From the NCBI GenBank assembly GCA_022747635.1, contig JAKTNV010000178.1:334001-398000 (forward strand): DNA of 64,000 nt, in the 5' to 3' direction. Under the pieces are notes generated by a model. It ran no database searches. It saw only the letters and a program-made list of their open reading frames with translations, and was not told the origin of the DNA. A program made the translations under genes and the position numbers. Position 1 is the stretch's first letter. Each line of letters begins with the position of its first letter. The stretch is from Hetaerina americana (Eukaryota; Arthropoda; Insecta; Odonata; Calopterygidae). Of the stretch, positions 1 through 11,689 are shown in pieces.

Positions 1-160
1 TTTCCTCTACATTCACATCTCGAAAACCTCCAATCTACGCTTCTCCTCAAACCTCATCAACCAACTTTCCTTGACGGTGGACACCACGGTTCATAGTTTT
101 CCCGAGTCTTTTCTTCACATCTTTACTCATGGCGTATGTCATGAAATCCCTCTCTCATTA
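1..160 (-). mobile_element. RTE-like LINE fragment, runs off the left edge
   Basis: On the minus strand this matches the nucleotide pattern around the 'RLEAFEMW' region of the LINE copies elsewhere in the window: the plus-strand text 'cacatctcgaaaacctccaatct' class of pattern is also seen near 59975-60005. No intact frame is left. It is probably a 5'-truncated, decayed non-LTR retrotransposon piece cut by the window edge. Assignment rests only on similarity to the other copies here. Confidence 0.4.
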
Positions 161-2100
161 ACGGATAAAAATATTAACACATTAAACATTACTCACGAAA
201 TAAGATAAGTGCCAGGGTAATGGGTTGAAGGAGGTAAATAACGATTAGATTACATCCCGCACGGAAAAAATCCAGTTCGTTCGCTGATGTGGAAACAAAC
301 TATCAGTATGTGGTTGAACCCATTGAAGCCTCACTCAAATCCCTTCTCTCCTTTCGCCAAACAGCATTAAACGCACAGCTTTCGGAAAGGGTGAGCCTTT
401 CCTTGCATTCCAAGGATGTCTAAGGAGAAAACATTTTCTCCGTGTCTGGTCGATTGAAAACAGCGGAATTGTCACAGACTTGATTTACCGTGGTCAATTT
501 ATTGAAAATACAAGTCCTAAATATTATTAAATTAATGATCTACTACTATTGGTTGATTTAAAATGTTGGTCATTCTCCTATCAACCAGTAGCAAGGATTA
601 GTTTTTTTACCCCTCTTCCTATCACATGCAAGGGTCTGTAAGATATGAACACCGTCTCCTTTTCATTTCACATATTTATCGGCGAGATCACTCCAATCTG
701 AAAAAAAATATTCAACCCGTTATTTTACTTCTAGGGAATTGATTTTCACGAAACGATTGTCAGTTAGAGCTATTGATTGCAACCTACGATATTCCAACTT
801 CATATTTTAGTAAAATTATTGTTTTCGGGCAAAATTGATAAAAAATTACTTATCCAGTAAACTCCAGCAATGGAATGCCATACGATATATACTTTCCATT
901 GGTCATCGAATAATTGCGATTTCCGATCTTTAACGGAGCTCAAATCTTCAGGTATTCATAAAGAATATTATGCCCGCGGCATCTTTTTATGTAATAAGAG
1001 GTGGCCTCATATCTGAGAAAGATTGTTTGGAATTGGGGATATCTATTATTAAAACACATAATCAACAATACCACAAGGAATGGCTAAATCATACAATTAA
1101 AGCATGATGATTTATTCGAAACACTATCGGGAATGAAGGGCATGCCAAAAATATTGAACAGTAATGATAATGTACAAAATCATGGCTTCCTCGATCTAAA
1201 TGGAACATAAGCACACATTAGAAGATATGAAAAGATTTCCGTAGGGAATATCATTGCCATCCCATAGGGCTCTAGGGCGGATACCCTGAAAATTCTGTTT
1301 TTGAAAAGTTTTCCAGTATTTTGCTGTTCAAACGCACTCCCTTTAGTGTTCCTCTTCTATTACGCGTGCGCATGCTGCGGAGTAAATCGTTCCATAGCCC
1401 TCGAATAAATCGGCGCCATTGTTTCTGCCGCGTTTCTTCGTAAACAAAGACCCTTCTATCCAACATGTGTGGAATTTGACGCCTTTTCGTTTTAAACACC
1501 TGGATCGAAAAGTTCCGTCGACTCCTCGTGCAGTCGAATACCACTTAACGATAAATGAAACCCAAAACATTCGTACAGAAACAGCATATATCCTCCAACA
1601 CAGATCGTGTTGCCGTGGGTTGCTTACACTGTCCGCGACTCGGAGATCTCGCTTCTTCATTTTTTTACCTCAAGATAAAAAAAAGGGACGCACGACTTGG
1701 GGGTCTCGCTTGCCACACGAGGGACTGAGACGTTGGGAAATCCGCAAGGTGGATAGATAGCTGCCGCGGAGAGCAAGTCTGGTAAAGATTTTTTATTCCA
1801 ACGAAAGCTACATCACCCGAGGGAAGGAATGAAATTCTCCTTCCCTTTTTTTATTTTTTTTTAATGGCTGGAATCGAGAGAGCGAGTGAGAGTTTGCAAT
1901 GGTCGGAGGAAGGGAGGGGATATACCTTCGAAATTGGAGCAGGCGCCGACAACAAAAGGAAAGAATGCGAACGAAATTAAGGATTGAATTATTTTCACTC
2001 TCTCCTTCTGGATGGCGGGACGATCCCTCCCAGTTTTAACAACCGTTAATCATTTAAATACAATATCGTATGCTCCCATCACAAAATTCATTAGGGTCTA
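161..2100. other. Unassigned DNA, no supported feature
   Basis: AT-rich for most of its length. A more CpG-rich part lies at about 1340-1760, where overlapping frames of 90 to 113 codons occur on both strands; these have no recognisable domain, no conserved motif and overlap one another, so they are read as chance frames. A T-rich run sits near 1845-1865. I see no splice-site chain or RNA gene. Confidence 0.5.
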
Positions 2101-2104
2101 TGGA

Positions 2105-2410
2105 GATGATCGGGGTTCGAGGGTGGCTAGGGTTTCAGGGATCGGACGAAGAATGAGGATCGGGATTTTGGGGTGGCTAGCGTACTGGTTTCTCACCCAG
2201 CGGACCCGGGTTCGAATCCTATTTACTGCAGATCTTTGTCTGCGGTATCTTCATCCCGATCCCTAATTTAGGTGCTTTGTGGAGAGCACTTTAAGTGAGT
2301 ACGCCGTCCTACGGGACGTTAAGCTGCGGATCCCCTCAGCGCCTTTCGTTAAGAGAAGGCTAATACAGGTGCCGAGTTTATCTCCATCCTTCCTCCTTTC
2401 CCATCCATCC
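2105..2410 (+). mobile_element. tRNA-derived SINE, family D, with partly duplicated head
   Basis: The head at about 2155-2220 has a tRNA-like A box region (gtggctagcgtactgg) and a B box (ggttcgaatcc at 2210-2220), the internal RNA polymerase III promoter of tRNA-derived SINEs. The body carries a short stem, 'cgtcctacgggacgttaa', near 2306-2323, that recurs as 'cgtccgtctcatgggacggtaa' in the copy at 58690-58930. Upstream, 2105-2136 repeats the pattern 'gatcggg..ttcgagggtggctag' of the head, so the 5' end looks partly duplicated. An open frame of 84 codons crosses the head and is not a gene. Degenerate, probably inactive. Confidence 0.7.
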
Positions 2411-2470
2411 CAAATGCCGCACATGGCTTCAGCAGTAGGGTACCTCCCCTAAATCTATGACTACTTCGAA

Positions 2471-2521
2471 GAATGGATGGAGACCATGCCTGAGTTTATC
2501 AGGCATTGTCTCCATCCATTC
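2471..2521. repeat. 23-bp inverted repeat (hairpin)
   Basis: Left arm 2471-2493 and right arm 2499-2521 are reverse complements with a single mismatch, around a 5-base loop (gttta). It lies just past the SINE at 2105-2410. The stem is long enough to fold in RNA, but nothing else suggests a microRNA precursor; it may be a local inverted duplication. Confidence 0.8.
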
Positions 2522-2529
2522 AATCCATC

Positions 2530-3245
2530 CATGATCTCCACTCGTCATATCAATTTCCAATCCCGATTTCCCAGGCCAATACCACGTATTGTGTTCCGGA
2601 TTCCTCCTGGGTGTTTGAAATGTGATTAGGAACATTTTTTGCGACAATTACTCATCGCTCTGCGAGGCACTGCTAAACCTGGTTATGACCTCTCTATGGC
2701 TTCATTTTCTGCTAAGGAGAAAATGAGTAAATAATTCAAGGCAAACATTAACTCACCTCACGACTGAATGACACCTCAATTTAATCGACAATTCCCGATT
2801 TCCATGTGAGATTCCCGACTTTTTCCAAAACTTCACCATTTTGTCCGAATTTTGGAAGAAACTGAAAATTTCCACACCTATTTTTCTCTATTTTCCTGAC
2901 TGAGCAGCCACCCTGTCCATAAAAATGGGAATGCCAGGAAAACGTTTTTTAAATCATTCTTATTTTCTTCATTCCCCTCGCATACCATACCTATCGCATT
3001 GACTTCCCAATGCGGCAGAAAAGCTTGCAATCCCTTGACTGAGTGACAAACCGGCAGTCTAAAGCTTTATAATACCTACATATTACAAAAGCATACACGC
3101 AACTTTATACACGTATAAATTTATGCCCACGACATTTTTGTACTCCCCATGCCAAATATTTTAAGTTCCAATGATTCTTACTGGTCCCTCAGACTTAGGA
3201 GAGCGCTGTATTTTATCATTGGCACAGAATTATGCCTGAGGGTCA
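2530..3245. other. Unassigned AT-rich DNA
   Basis: No domain, RNA gene or repeat family of this window was recognised here. A minus-strand frame of 72 codons overlapping 2429-2647 spans the hairpin and is treated as chance. Confidence 0.5.
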
Positions 3246-3249
3246 TACA

Positions 3250-3400
3250 TGCATTGGCACTGCCATGCGCACAGTAATCGACCCCTAAGTTGATTTTGAC
3301 TTAGATACTTGAATTGAGAGGTCAACCGGAACTAAGCCCTCGGGCTCGATGGGAAGGGATTAGAAGGAATCCGTCACTTTTACCCTAGTCTCTGGAATTC
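3250..3400 (-). mobile_element. SINE family C, 3' fragment
   Basis: The reverse complement of 3260-3350 reads gacctctcaa... aaaatcaacttaggggtc..., closely matching the 3' body of the SINE at 11690-11896 (gacctctcaacttgacc ... aatcaaccttgggggtcaat). The tRNA-like head is not recognisable here, so the copy seems truncated or decayed. The two copies define the family within this window. Confidence 0.6.
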
Positions 3401-4420
3401 CATAGGAAGGTGTAGCAGTTTCCATTGATTTCCATGGAAATTGCGAAATTTTCTTACGGATATCCATGGAATTCTCCAGGATATTTCCAGTACGGCAGTT
3501 ATCCGCGTACTTTCACGTGTTTGTGCGCGCCAGAGCGATAGTGGATGTGAGTACCTACTTCGTATGCAAATTCAAACGCAGGCTTCTGAAGATGCCGCTG
3601 AAATATTTTGACTCGGTTAAAACTATCTTGTGGACGCTTTAATTCTCACGATCCCTTAAGGCGGTAAAGAAAACAGCACTACCACCGGCTGGAATAATTC
3701 TCACCGCATTTCAACGATCTCACTCATAGTCGACAGCCACGGAAGAGCGAAGAGACGAGACGGAAATTTCGCAATAATATCCGTGTGAATTTAAATCGGT
3801 ATTTAATGCGATAATATTTCAATCCTTCCCCATGGCATTAGCGAGACCCATCGTTTCGATAATTTTAGCTCAAGGTATAAGAACCACAATGGGTAATAGC
3901 ATCATCCTGACGGCATATTATACCGGTGAGCTACAGATAAAGGTGTAATCACGCTAAGAATACGAAGTGGATATGAATATAAATTGCAATGAAGGACAAG
4001 CAAAAAAAAATGCGGAGTGCACTACCCAATGGATGCTAAATGCGAGATGTAGAAAAAAACCTAAAATTTGCCTATGCGGGGAAATGCACATCAATATCTA
4101 AACAGAGCAAAAAGTGAAGTCCCAATATTTTTGTTAAAAAGGTTACAAAGTAAGGAGCACAATTTTAAAAGGCTATGTATTTAAATATACCTAAAATAAG
4201 TTATTGATATCTATGAATGCGCAGGTCTCTGCTAAAAGCTACCAGAAAGTGAATGACTTATGGCAATTTTTTTCAAAAACATTTTACAACACCCTAACCA
4301 CACAGGACTATATATTTACTTTCGGTAAAAATATAAAAATTTTCATGGATTTATGAAAATTAATTTTCATCAAATTTTGAATTTCGTCAATTTTTCAATT
4401 AATCTTAATACATATAGTAT
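3401..4420. other. Unassigned AT-rich DNA
   Basis: No coding frame with a recognisable domain and no repeat family of this window was seen. A short run of A (about 4001-4010) is present. Confidence 0.5.
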
Positions 4421-4424
4421 AGCG

Positions 4425-4735
4425 GTGAGGGACAGGGTGGTCTATGGGGTAGAGCGCTTTGTTACGGAAATAAGGCAACGTATTCGATTCCGGGTGACTC
4501 CTCTCTGGGCACCCTCAGCTTCACCCAAAATGTGTGATTTTTCGAGTACCAGAACTTCCTTGGAAACCATGGATGAGCCTTGAACCTTGCAGAGAAAGGA
4601 ACTAGGCCCCCTTATTAGCCTGATACGTGAATTTCTCACGTCGTTGGATTTAGTACTGGGTGAACGACACCATTACCTTTCAAACCGACCTTCGGGTTGA
4701 AAACTGAGGTGATTAAAGAATGTTGGGACCAAGAA
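4425..4735 (+). mobile_element. tRNA-derived SINE, family B, near full length
   Basis: Head: 'ggtctatggggtagagcg' near 4439-4456 is tRNA A-box-like, and 'gtattcgattccgg' near 4480-4493 stands for the B box. Body: 'gggcaccctcagcttcaccc' and 'aacttccttggaaacca' recur in the copies at 17360-17620, 38685-38925 and 55890-56125. Tail: 'tttcaaaccgaccttcgggttgaaa' class stem-loop near 4679-4703, shared with 17100-17140, 26340-26380 and 43675-43720. The chance frames at 4353-4583 and 4442-4639 are inside the SINE and are not genes. This is one of the more complete copies of the window's commonest SINE. Confidence 0.8.
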
Positions 4736-4739
4736 AAAT

Positions 4740-5645
4740 GTACTCAACATTTCCAGGTAGTGTTTCTTCTCTGGAAATGATCAGATATCTGCAGCTCCGG
4801 ATATTTAAATTTTCTTACCCTTAAATATTTTTAGGATGGCATTTCTAAAGGGAGCGAGCTCTTAGAGCGGAAATTGGACAATGCCCTAACTTATTATTTT
4901 CTTAATTATTATACATATTATCTTATTAACTAATCAACTGAAATCTTAGGTGAACGAGACGTTTACGTATTGGCGTGGTCACGATGTTGAAAGATGAAAC
5001 CCTTTAAATCATGCCCCTATTCCGTGTATCTCCAAGAAATAACTCCTTACAACCAATAATCCAAAACAATGACTTCAATCGTGTTTCTTATTGAGATTTC
5101 CGCATCGGAGGTAAACAGTCTCGGTTTAAAAATAAATTCAAAATTTAGAGTTGAAATTATGGAAGGTCAGTATTAGTCTGGTTAGTAGTGCGGGCTCCAG
5201 AGTTCACGAAGGTCGCCCGTACGTATCGGGAATAAGCAGCCCCCTTGCAACTTTCCTCGCTGCCCATATTTGGACCCGTTGCCACATAATTTCCCATTAA
5301 TTCATGCGCCTGCCGCTGAGCGCTACTTGCACTTTCGTTCTGTTCCGACCCACTAATCGACCAGATCAATCGTTCGAAGAAGGGCCGAGGCATATCACGT
5401 TTTTGCGGGAACTTTTAAGCGGGAGGAAATATGTTTTTTCTACAATACTCGCAAAATACATAGGCTACCTGAAATTACTTACATCGTTCAATAACTCCCT
5501 AGAAAAACCAAGATATGGCGCTCGTAGTATCAGAAAAGGTTTGCTTTTAGTTAGCCTCATATCTCACTAGATGGCTGTTGAAGTTTCAACGACATCCAAC
5601 AGGCGGTTTCGTTTTCATAGCCGATTGAAACAACAAGATTTTGTT
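4740..5645. other. Unassigned DNA
   Basis: Two overlapping opposite-strand frames at 5157-5393 and 5304-5570 have no recognisable domain. No repeat family of this window recognised. Confidence 0.5.
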
Positions 5646-5649
5646 TATT

Positions 5650-6335
5650 TAGAAAAAAGGGAAATAATGAGTTTCGAGGGGTGATTTAACAATTCTATTT
5701 AAAAGGCTTGACATCAAAAAAGATCACAGCCGAGCTGGATGAGGTTCATGCCAGATCGTCTCCTTTGTTTGCGACTGTTTAGAATTGGGCAAACGAGTAC
5801 AACCGTGGCCGTATATCCACAAATGATGAACATCGTTCGGGACGTCTAGTGGAAGTGACTTCCCCCGAAATGACTGACAAAATCCACGACATGATTTTGA
5901 GTTATAGACAAAATCAAAGTTCGCGAAATCGTTGAGGCCACAGGCATATCACAAGGCACAGTGTTTTCAATCTTGCACGAAAATTTGTGCGTGAAAAAAA
6001 TATCGGCAAGAAGGATGCCGCTGGCTCTAAGTGGAAAATAAACACAGTAGTATGGTCCATTCGAAGGCTGGTTGGGTGACTTTTCGTCGCAATTCCGATG
6101 ATTTATTGCGTGGATATACAACTTTGAACGAAATGTGGATACAAGACTACACTCCCGATACGAAGGAATAGTCGAAACGGTGGATTTCTAAAGGTAATCC
6201 GCCTCCGAAGTAGACGGAAGACGGTGAAATAGGCCGAAAAGTTGATGTCCACAGTTTTTTGGGATGCTCGCGGAATCAACTACAACGATTACTTGCTAAA
6301 AGGACAAATGATAAATGGAGAGTATTATGCTTTTT
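5650..6335 (+). pseudogene. Mariner transposase, decayed and 3'-truncated
   Basis: Translated in changing frames, the plus strand gives a mariner-type (IS630/Tc1/mariner) transposase pattern: the second helix-turn-helix with 'GRISTNDEHRSGRLVE' (about 5811-5858), then 'KVREIVEATGISQGTVFSIL' (about 5920-5978), 'CVKKISAR' (about 5989-6012), and 'FWDARG' (about 6259-6276), which holds a catalytic aspartate. The pattern stops at 'INGEYY' (about 6312-6329), so the last catalytic aspartate and the C-terminus are missing. Frameshifts (for example after the 'EVHARSS' part and again near 5905) and stops leave no usable frame. No terminal inverted repeat was found. Mariner transposases cut and paste DNA at TA sites; this copy cannot do so. 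The antisense frame at 5846-6121 is a shadow of it. Confidence 0.85.
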
Positions 6336-6349
6336 TATTACACTAGTAA

Positions 6350-6500
6350 TATCATATAATAAAATATGGATGATGGGGGAGGGGAGAGCAAAATACAAAG
6401 GAAGCAGGGAGGGTGAATGCGAAGTATTTTAATCGGGAATGGGAGATGTTGAAGGCTTTGATGAAGAGGAGAACATTTAAACTAGGTTTCGGATGAACAC
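6350..6500 (+). mobile_element. RTE-like LINE fragment
   Basis: A short plus-strand stretch (about 6400-6480: gaatgcgaagtattttaatcggg..., then 'gttgaaggctttgatgaagagg') resembles the part of the LINE copies at 42310-42365 and 52770-52800. Very short and decayed; no frame. Follows directly on the truncated mariner. Confidence 0.4.
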
Positions 6501-6539
6501 ATAATCATGATGATCGTCGCTATATTTCTTTGCCTTGCG

Positions 6540-6910
6540 TAAAAAGACAACCTTAAGAGTACAATAAGCCCTTCTTCAACTCCTCAAGCATTCCACTTCC
6601 CTACATTCCGTCCCACATCCTTTTTCTCTCTTTTACTCGCTTTCCCAACCTTCTCCTCTGTGTATCAGAGTCTTCAACATTCTATTGCAAATCTAAATTC
6701 TCTGCATCCACTTTTCAGCACATTTTGGACCTCTTCCAATAGCCCTCTATCTTTCCCTTTCTATGCCTAGTTCTTATTAGTGGGTTTTCCTTTCCCCACA
6801 TTTCACCTTTTACATACCCGTACAAAGCCACGCTCCATAGTAAAGTTTTCACTAATCTTTACCTAATATCCTTACACAACGTCCTGCCATCAACTCTCTC
6901 CTCTTTACGT
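6540..6910 (-). mobile_element. RTE-like LINE 3' fragment
   Basis: Read on the minus strand, the part near 6820-6870 corresponds to the 'TL(L/I)WSVALYG' region of the LINE reverse transcriptase C-terminal part (compare 43085-43115 and 15285-15310 on the plus strand), and 6560-6700 gives the following spacer and 'DGM' region. Many stops and indels. It is one of about a dozen truncated copies of this group in the window. Confidence 0.55.
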
Positions 6911-7650
6911 AAATATAAATGTCTTCAATTGATTGCCATGTAATTTTCCCTATGATTTCAGACTGTTAACAGGTCTTTTCCTGACCTCCGATATATATCA
7001 TGAAGTACTTCGGAGGACGATTTAGGATATTCCAAGGTTAAAAATGGAGAACAGGACGGGCATTTACGACGAAAACGGAACTTGACATGAAGGTGGCCAG
7101 ATTGGAAGAGAAACCGGTTGCGTCTAAAACGACACGTAAACGCTTTCCTTTTTTTTTGGATATACAAGTATTTCATTAAATTTCATTTCTATAGCCATCC
7201 AAAAACAACAGAGGAATCTTAATTCTTGAAATAGTTTTTTTAGCATCTATCTTTAAACCGGTGGTGGTCCTGAGTGTTGCATATGGATTTTATATACATG
7301 AAAGCGTTTTACGAGTCTAATTTGGCATTGCAGTGAAGATTTTCTCGTGCGAAAATATTTGAATAGAATCAATTACTTTAATGCTGTTTGCAAATATCAT
7401 TAATTCTTTTACTTTCGGTGAATGTATATGTATATCTCTGATGGCATCAACCGCCCCAATAGTCAGGGAAGTAACGCGCCATTTTTGTTTGTACTAGGAC
7501 TTTAAGTTTGTTACTTAAGGTTACATTATGCGATATAGTCATTACCGTTGGAGCACCTAAAGTCGTATATAGAAGATAAGGACGATACTTATGATAATTA
7601 GTGTTTCTGTTGGATCTCTTTTCATCGAAGGTATTCTATTTGTAAAGGAA
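6911..7650. other. Unassigned AT-rich DNA
   Basis: Nothing recognised. A 72-codon minus-strand frame (6958-7176) is rich in basic residues but has no known motif. Confidence 0.5.
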
Positions 7651-7654
7651 AAGT

Positions 7655-8010
7655 TATAGACATTCCCTAATGGCTATCTTGTATGTATCATGGAAACTTA
7701 ATCCTTCGTTGCCCTATATCAATTCTTTCTCCAATTCTTCGTAATTTCTGCCTTCCTTAATGCTGTCTTTAAAGCCCAATTTCTTCTTCCCTCTGCCCAG
7801 CTTACATCTTAAATTCTCCATTCTACCACGGCCTCATCAAAATCCCACTACTATGTAATATTTCCTCCATCCACTTCCTCTGCCTTATTCGAATTTCCCC
7901 AACAGCGACTCCTCTCTTCGGCAACCCTACTTTAAACCTTGACCTCCTCCTTTTTCCTCTCTGTCTAACTTATTTTCTCCATCTGACTAGTCTTAAGAGG
8001 ATTGTGGGTA
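7655..8010 (-). mobile_element. RTE-like LINE 3' fragment
   Basis: The minus strand yields, in pieces, 'GKKKLGFKDSIKEGRNYEEL' (about 7735-7800), matching the C-terminal end of the LINE group (compare 'RNYEEMKEE' at 59700-59740, also minus). Upstream pieces around 7860-7960 fit the linker region with 'GEIRIRQRKWME'. Frames are broken. Probably a 5'-truncated insertion that later decayed. Confidence 0.6.
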
Positions 8011-8019
8011 GTGCCCTTT

Positions 8020-10765
8020 TATTATTTTACTTTGGTAGGAGTCGCAAATATCATTTCCAAAGCCATAGATCTGATCCTATGACTGCTTTCAAGATCTTTT
8101 TTTCATATCCAGCATTGAACTATTGACGACCTATTCTTTTACATGGTGCCTCATTTACTTGTGGTCCTCGAATTCCTTACGCTCAACAAAATGATGTCAC
8201 GTGGGTGATCGATGCTCATATTCGCATTCTTCAAGTCAATCTGTCACCACAAGATCCACGGGAGATAATCCGAAACTTAGGCTTACTCCAAGCCCTTCTT
8301 CCCTCTCCCCTACCTGAAGCAGTCCGTCTTCCCTCATGACTGAAGTCGACGTTAATATTTTGCGTCATACGGTCATTTTAAGGCTGGCAAGCCGCCATGA
8401 AAAAACCTTAACGCCGTCCGCGCGTCACGCTTATGAATAAGTGGAGGAGCGCGTCACTCAAATCGATCTGTTCTCGGCTAAGTTGTTTACGAATTGTCGT
8501 GGACTCATGTCCGTTTTCGCGTAACAACTGACGGACGGAGCTGCACCATCGCCGATCTCAAACCTCAATCCTTCCTATTTGACTTTAGAGCTGTTAAAGA
8601 CTTATATGCCAGCGAAACCGTCGAATGAGTCTATTGAACAAGTTGTCAGGAGGGTACGTGGAGGAAGAGAGTCAATTTCTGTTCTGATTTATTTGCGTTT
8701 AATCTTTCATTCCCGTGGCTGCATAAACGGTCAAATTCTATCGTTGGAGTGTTATAAAACCTCCCGTTTCAACCTCAAGAAAGACCATCGAATGAGTCAA
8801 TCGATGCATTGGTCGGATAAACACGCGAAATATTAACGGACGTAAATTTTTGTGATATTTATTTCCGCTGAAAACGTTTACCTCCATGACCAAGTCGTTA
8901 TTAACTGTTAACTTCCATTGTTGGAGTGACTGTTAGCTTCCATTTTTGGAGTGGCATTGTAAAACAATCTACGTTTGAGCCAATTGAAATGGAAAATGAA
9001 ATGTGGCGCGCTGTTTCCACGTACCCACAGGCACCTCTATCAGTGGAAATGTTATTAATGTTTTTTTCAAATTGGAATCCGAGGAAATCTCTCGTGTTAC
9101 GTGTCCGCCCGCGGTTGTTTGCCTACGCACTCTGCGTGCTGATTAGGTAGGTAGGTAGCGAGTGGCTTCCCGATCGTGAGGTCTCTTCGGAGCTTCCAAT
9201 GCGTCGTCGCGTCTCTTTTGTCTGAATCTGATGGGACTCGCGCGTGCTCTGAAGTCTTAAGCGAATCGCGACCTTGGGAGGGTAGAGTCTCGGCAACGTG
9301 CGCCGATGGAAAATTTTCGAAGCCCGCAATTAAAAGCTTCCGCGAGTCCTACGTTCGCCAAATCTGTATTCCCGCTTGGTCTCAAGCCTACTGGCGATTT
9401 TACTGGGAAATACGACAGGGGAATTTCGAATCGAGTATTATTTCATTTTATCGCCGTCGATATCTAAGTCCGCAACCGCTTTGACGAGTGTTTCAGATGG
9501 TCGAAGGGGCATTTTTTTTCCTTTCCACCCAATGCTGTTCTCCCTACCGACTCCCCGCGGCATTTCAATGGTTTATTGATGGTTTTCCGTGATTTCGTGA
9601 AAAGGATATATAAGAATTCCGACTGGGAAGTGAGCTCCTTGCATCATTTTGGTTAATTTTTTTCTCCTACCGCTAGCGTTATATAGTTTATTGCTTAAGA
9701 TACGCCTTGGAGAATGATTAAAAACAAATAATTGAGCTTGACCTTGTCCTCTCGGAGCAGAGGCGAGGCGAGTGCTGCAAAAAAGTTTTATCTAAATTAC
9801 TCATAATCTTCAAAGCTGAAGTTTCATCAAGTTCTAAGCAGATTTATGTAGCTTAAAATTTCAAGAATGTTAAAAAAAACGGAAATGGGCACAATTTTTC
9901 GAAGCAATGAAGGAGATAGTAATTATATACTTCAAACAAATTTTCTGTAAAATCAGTTTGAGCTTTAAATTAAAATATAACTTATACAAAATCGATAGAA
10001 GACAAAATTGTTTTAATTTCAAGAAACTTTCATTAAAAAGTTAAAGGCAAGCGTGCAAAGAAAAAAAACCAAAGGTCGCGTAAAAAAAAATAATAGTTTC
10101 TATATCAGATGCTCATGGTTCAAGTCCAATTAAAGCTGAAGTACTCAAGTTCTTCATAGTTATTTTTGCCTATAAAACCTCGTTAAATATAACGAAGGGA
10201 AAAAAATGCGTTTTAAATTAATGAGAAAAAAAGGGTGAAAAGCAATCTAAGCGAATGCTTAAGGTAATTGCGGGAGAATTGTCCCACTTTTCGAAAATCT
10301 TCATCGATCACTGCAAATGATGCTTTAGAAGTTTTCAAAACGCAACACTTTTAGGAGCCGGAACAAAAAAAAAATGCCCTGTAATGAGAACTGTAACAGT
10401 GGAATTCTCTATTAAGAGTATGGGTCTTTTTCACGACAACTGTCCCGGGGGGTTAAAAACGATTTTTCACAATGACACGTAAACGATTTTCATCTCCACA
10501 GAATCCACAAAATATGTGCACCTTTTGCATGTGCTGCTTTGTTTCTTGAATTAAATGTTATTAGTGTATGTACACTTCCATCCGAGTGAACTTTCAATAA
10601 TATACGTGTTTTTTTTGTATTAATGTTGATACATTTATTATGTGATTTCATTTAAGTTTTTTTCAATCAAAAGTGAAAGTCACTCTGCATCGAAAGGTCA
10701 TCTTGCTAATGTCTTTGGAGCTGTTTTTATCTCTCTTGCTATTTGCATGATAGACTTGAGCAATT
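8020..10765. other. Mostly unassigned DNA with a CpG-rich part at 9090-9330
   Basis: Apart from the 25-bp tandem duplication at 8905-8954, no repeat family of this window is recognised. 8390-8560 and 9090-9330 are noticeably CpG-rich, and the latter includes a short 'taggtaggtaggtag' run at about 9145-9159. Overlapping frames of 102, 68 and 67 codons lie at 9123-9579 but share no motif with known proteins. The rest, 9600-10640, is A/T-rich with many homopolymer runs. Confidence 0.5.
8905..8954. repeat. 25-bp tandem duplication, two units
   Basis: Units 8905-8929 and 8930-8954 differ at only a few positions (ctgttaacttccattg... and ctgttagcttccattt..., both ending ttggagtg). Likely replication slippage. 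Confidence 0.85.
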
Positions 10766-10769
10766 TTTT

Positions 10770-10960
10770 TTTGTGTGAACGTCTTAATTCCGTCTACATC
10801 TGTACAATGACCCGCACATCGCCGCAAGGGCATGTGACGGGGTGTGTTAAGGCACTAGCCATATATGCAGGAATATTGGTTTATCCATGCACTTGAATAT
10901 ACATAAGCTAATATACAAAAACACCTAATTACATACATTTCTACGTACATAATGCAATCA
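10770..10960 (+). repeat. Interspersed repeat F, copy 1 (LINE-like 3' end)
   Basis: A GC-rich core, 'cgccgcaagggcatgtgac' near 10818-10836, is followed at the same spacing by '(t/c)agcc/t ata', then A/T-rich sequence with many 'tacata' words. The same order occurs at 40610-40850 and 41370-41600. The core can form a short stem (see the 41430 copy, ccgc...gcgg). I read this as the 3' end of a retrotransposon related in layout to the CR1-like tails at 22183 and 54224, but no coding part is attached. Confidence 0.5.
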
Positions 10961-10984
10961 TTGCAGGGTTTGATGACTAAATCA

Positions 10985-11685
10985 TTGATTGCTAGTCTTC
11001 AAGTTAATATATTTGAGTCCTTGACTTCGATTTTCATATGGCTGCATATCGTGTGAGGGAAGAAAGATGTTCGCATCTACCAATATAATTTGGTGCAATG
11101 ATAATTCCCTTGGTATCGAAAGAAAATTAAGGTGCCCTGCACCTTTCTGGATGGATCTAAATCTTGGTGATATATTACCGAGAATCAAGAGGCTCATTAC
11201 CTAATTCCTCCACCTACACAATCAGTGGCAAGTATTCTCTTCTCGCAGGAGTTTTCACGAATCTGGAGGATTTTCTCTGAACATTATTCACTCCTTGATT
11301 AACTTTTTCTTCCATTAATCCAGATTGGCGTGTATTCCAAATGTGGCCGGACCAAAGCGGAGTAACAACTATTATATGGAACAAATAAAACGTAGCAAAT
11401 GTTTTTTTCGTTCGGCAGACACCCACAAAAAAATATTTTGTGTCAACTAGACATGCCGTTTCAATAAATTATTAATGGAATGAGACGATTCATGCCTACC
11501 GTGCGAAGAAAAAATTTTGTTTCATAATCCTTGGGTATTACGGTATAACAGGGGTGAGAACAATGTATGCGATTGTATCTAGGACCGCTTATAACTTATG
11601 AATTTTCACCGGACCTATTCTTAAATATTTTAGCATAACGATTGTCAGATTCACGTACAATAATATTTTTTTTAATGGGCGGTGT
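10985..11685. other. Unassigned AT-rich DNA
   Basis: Two minus-strand frames of about 70 codons show no recognisable domain. No repeat family of this window found. Confidence 0.5.
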
Positions 11686-11689
11686 GATG

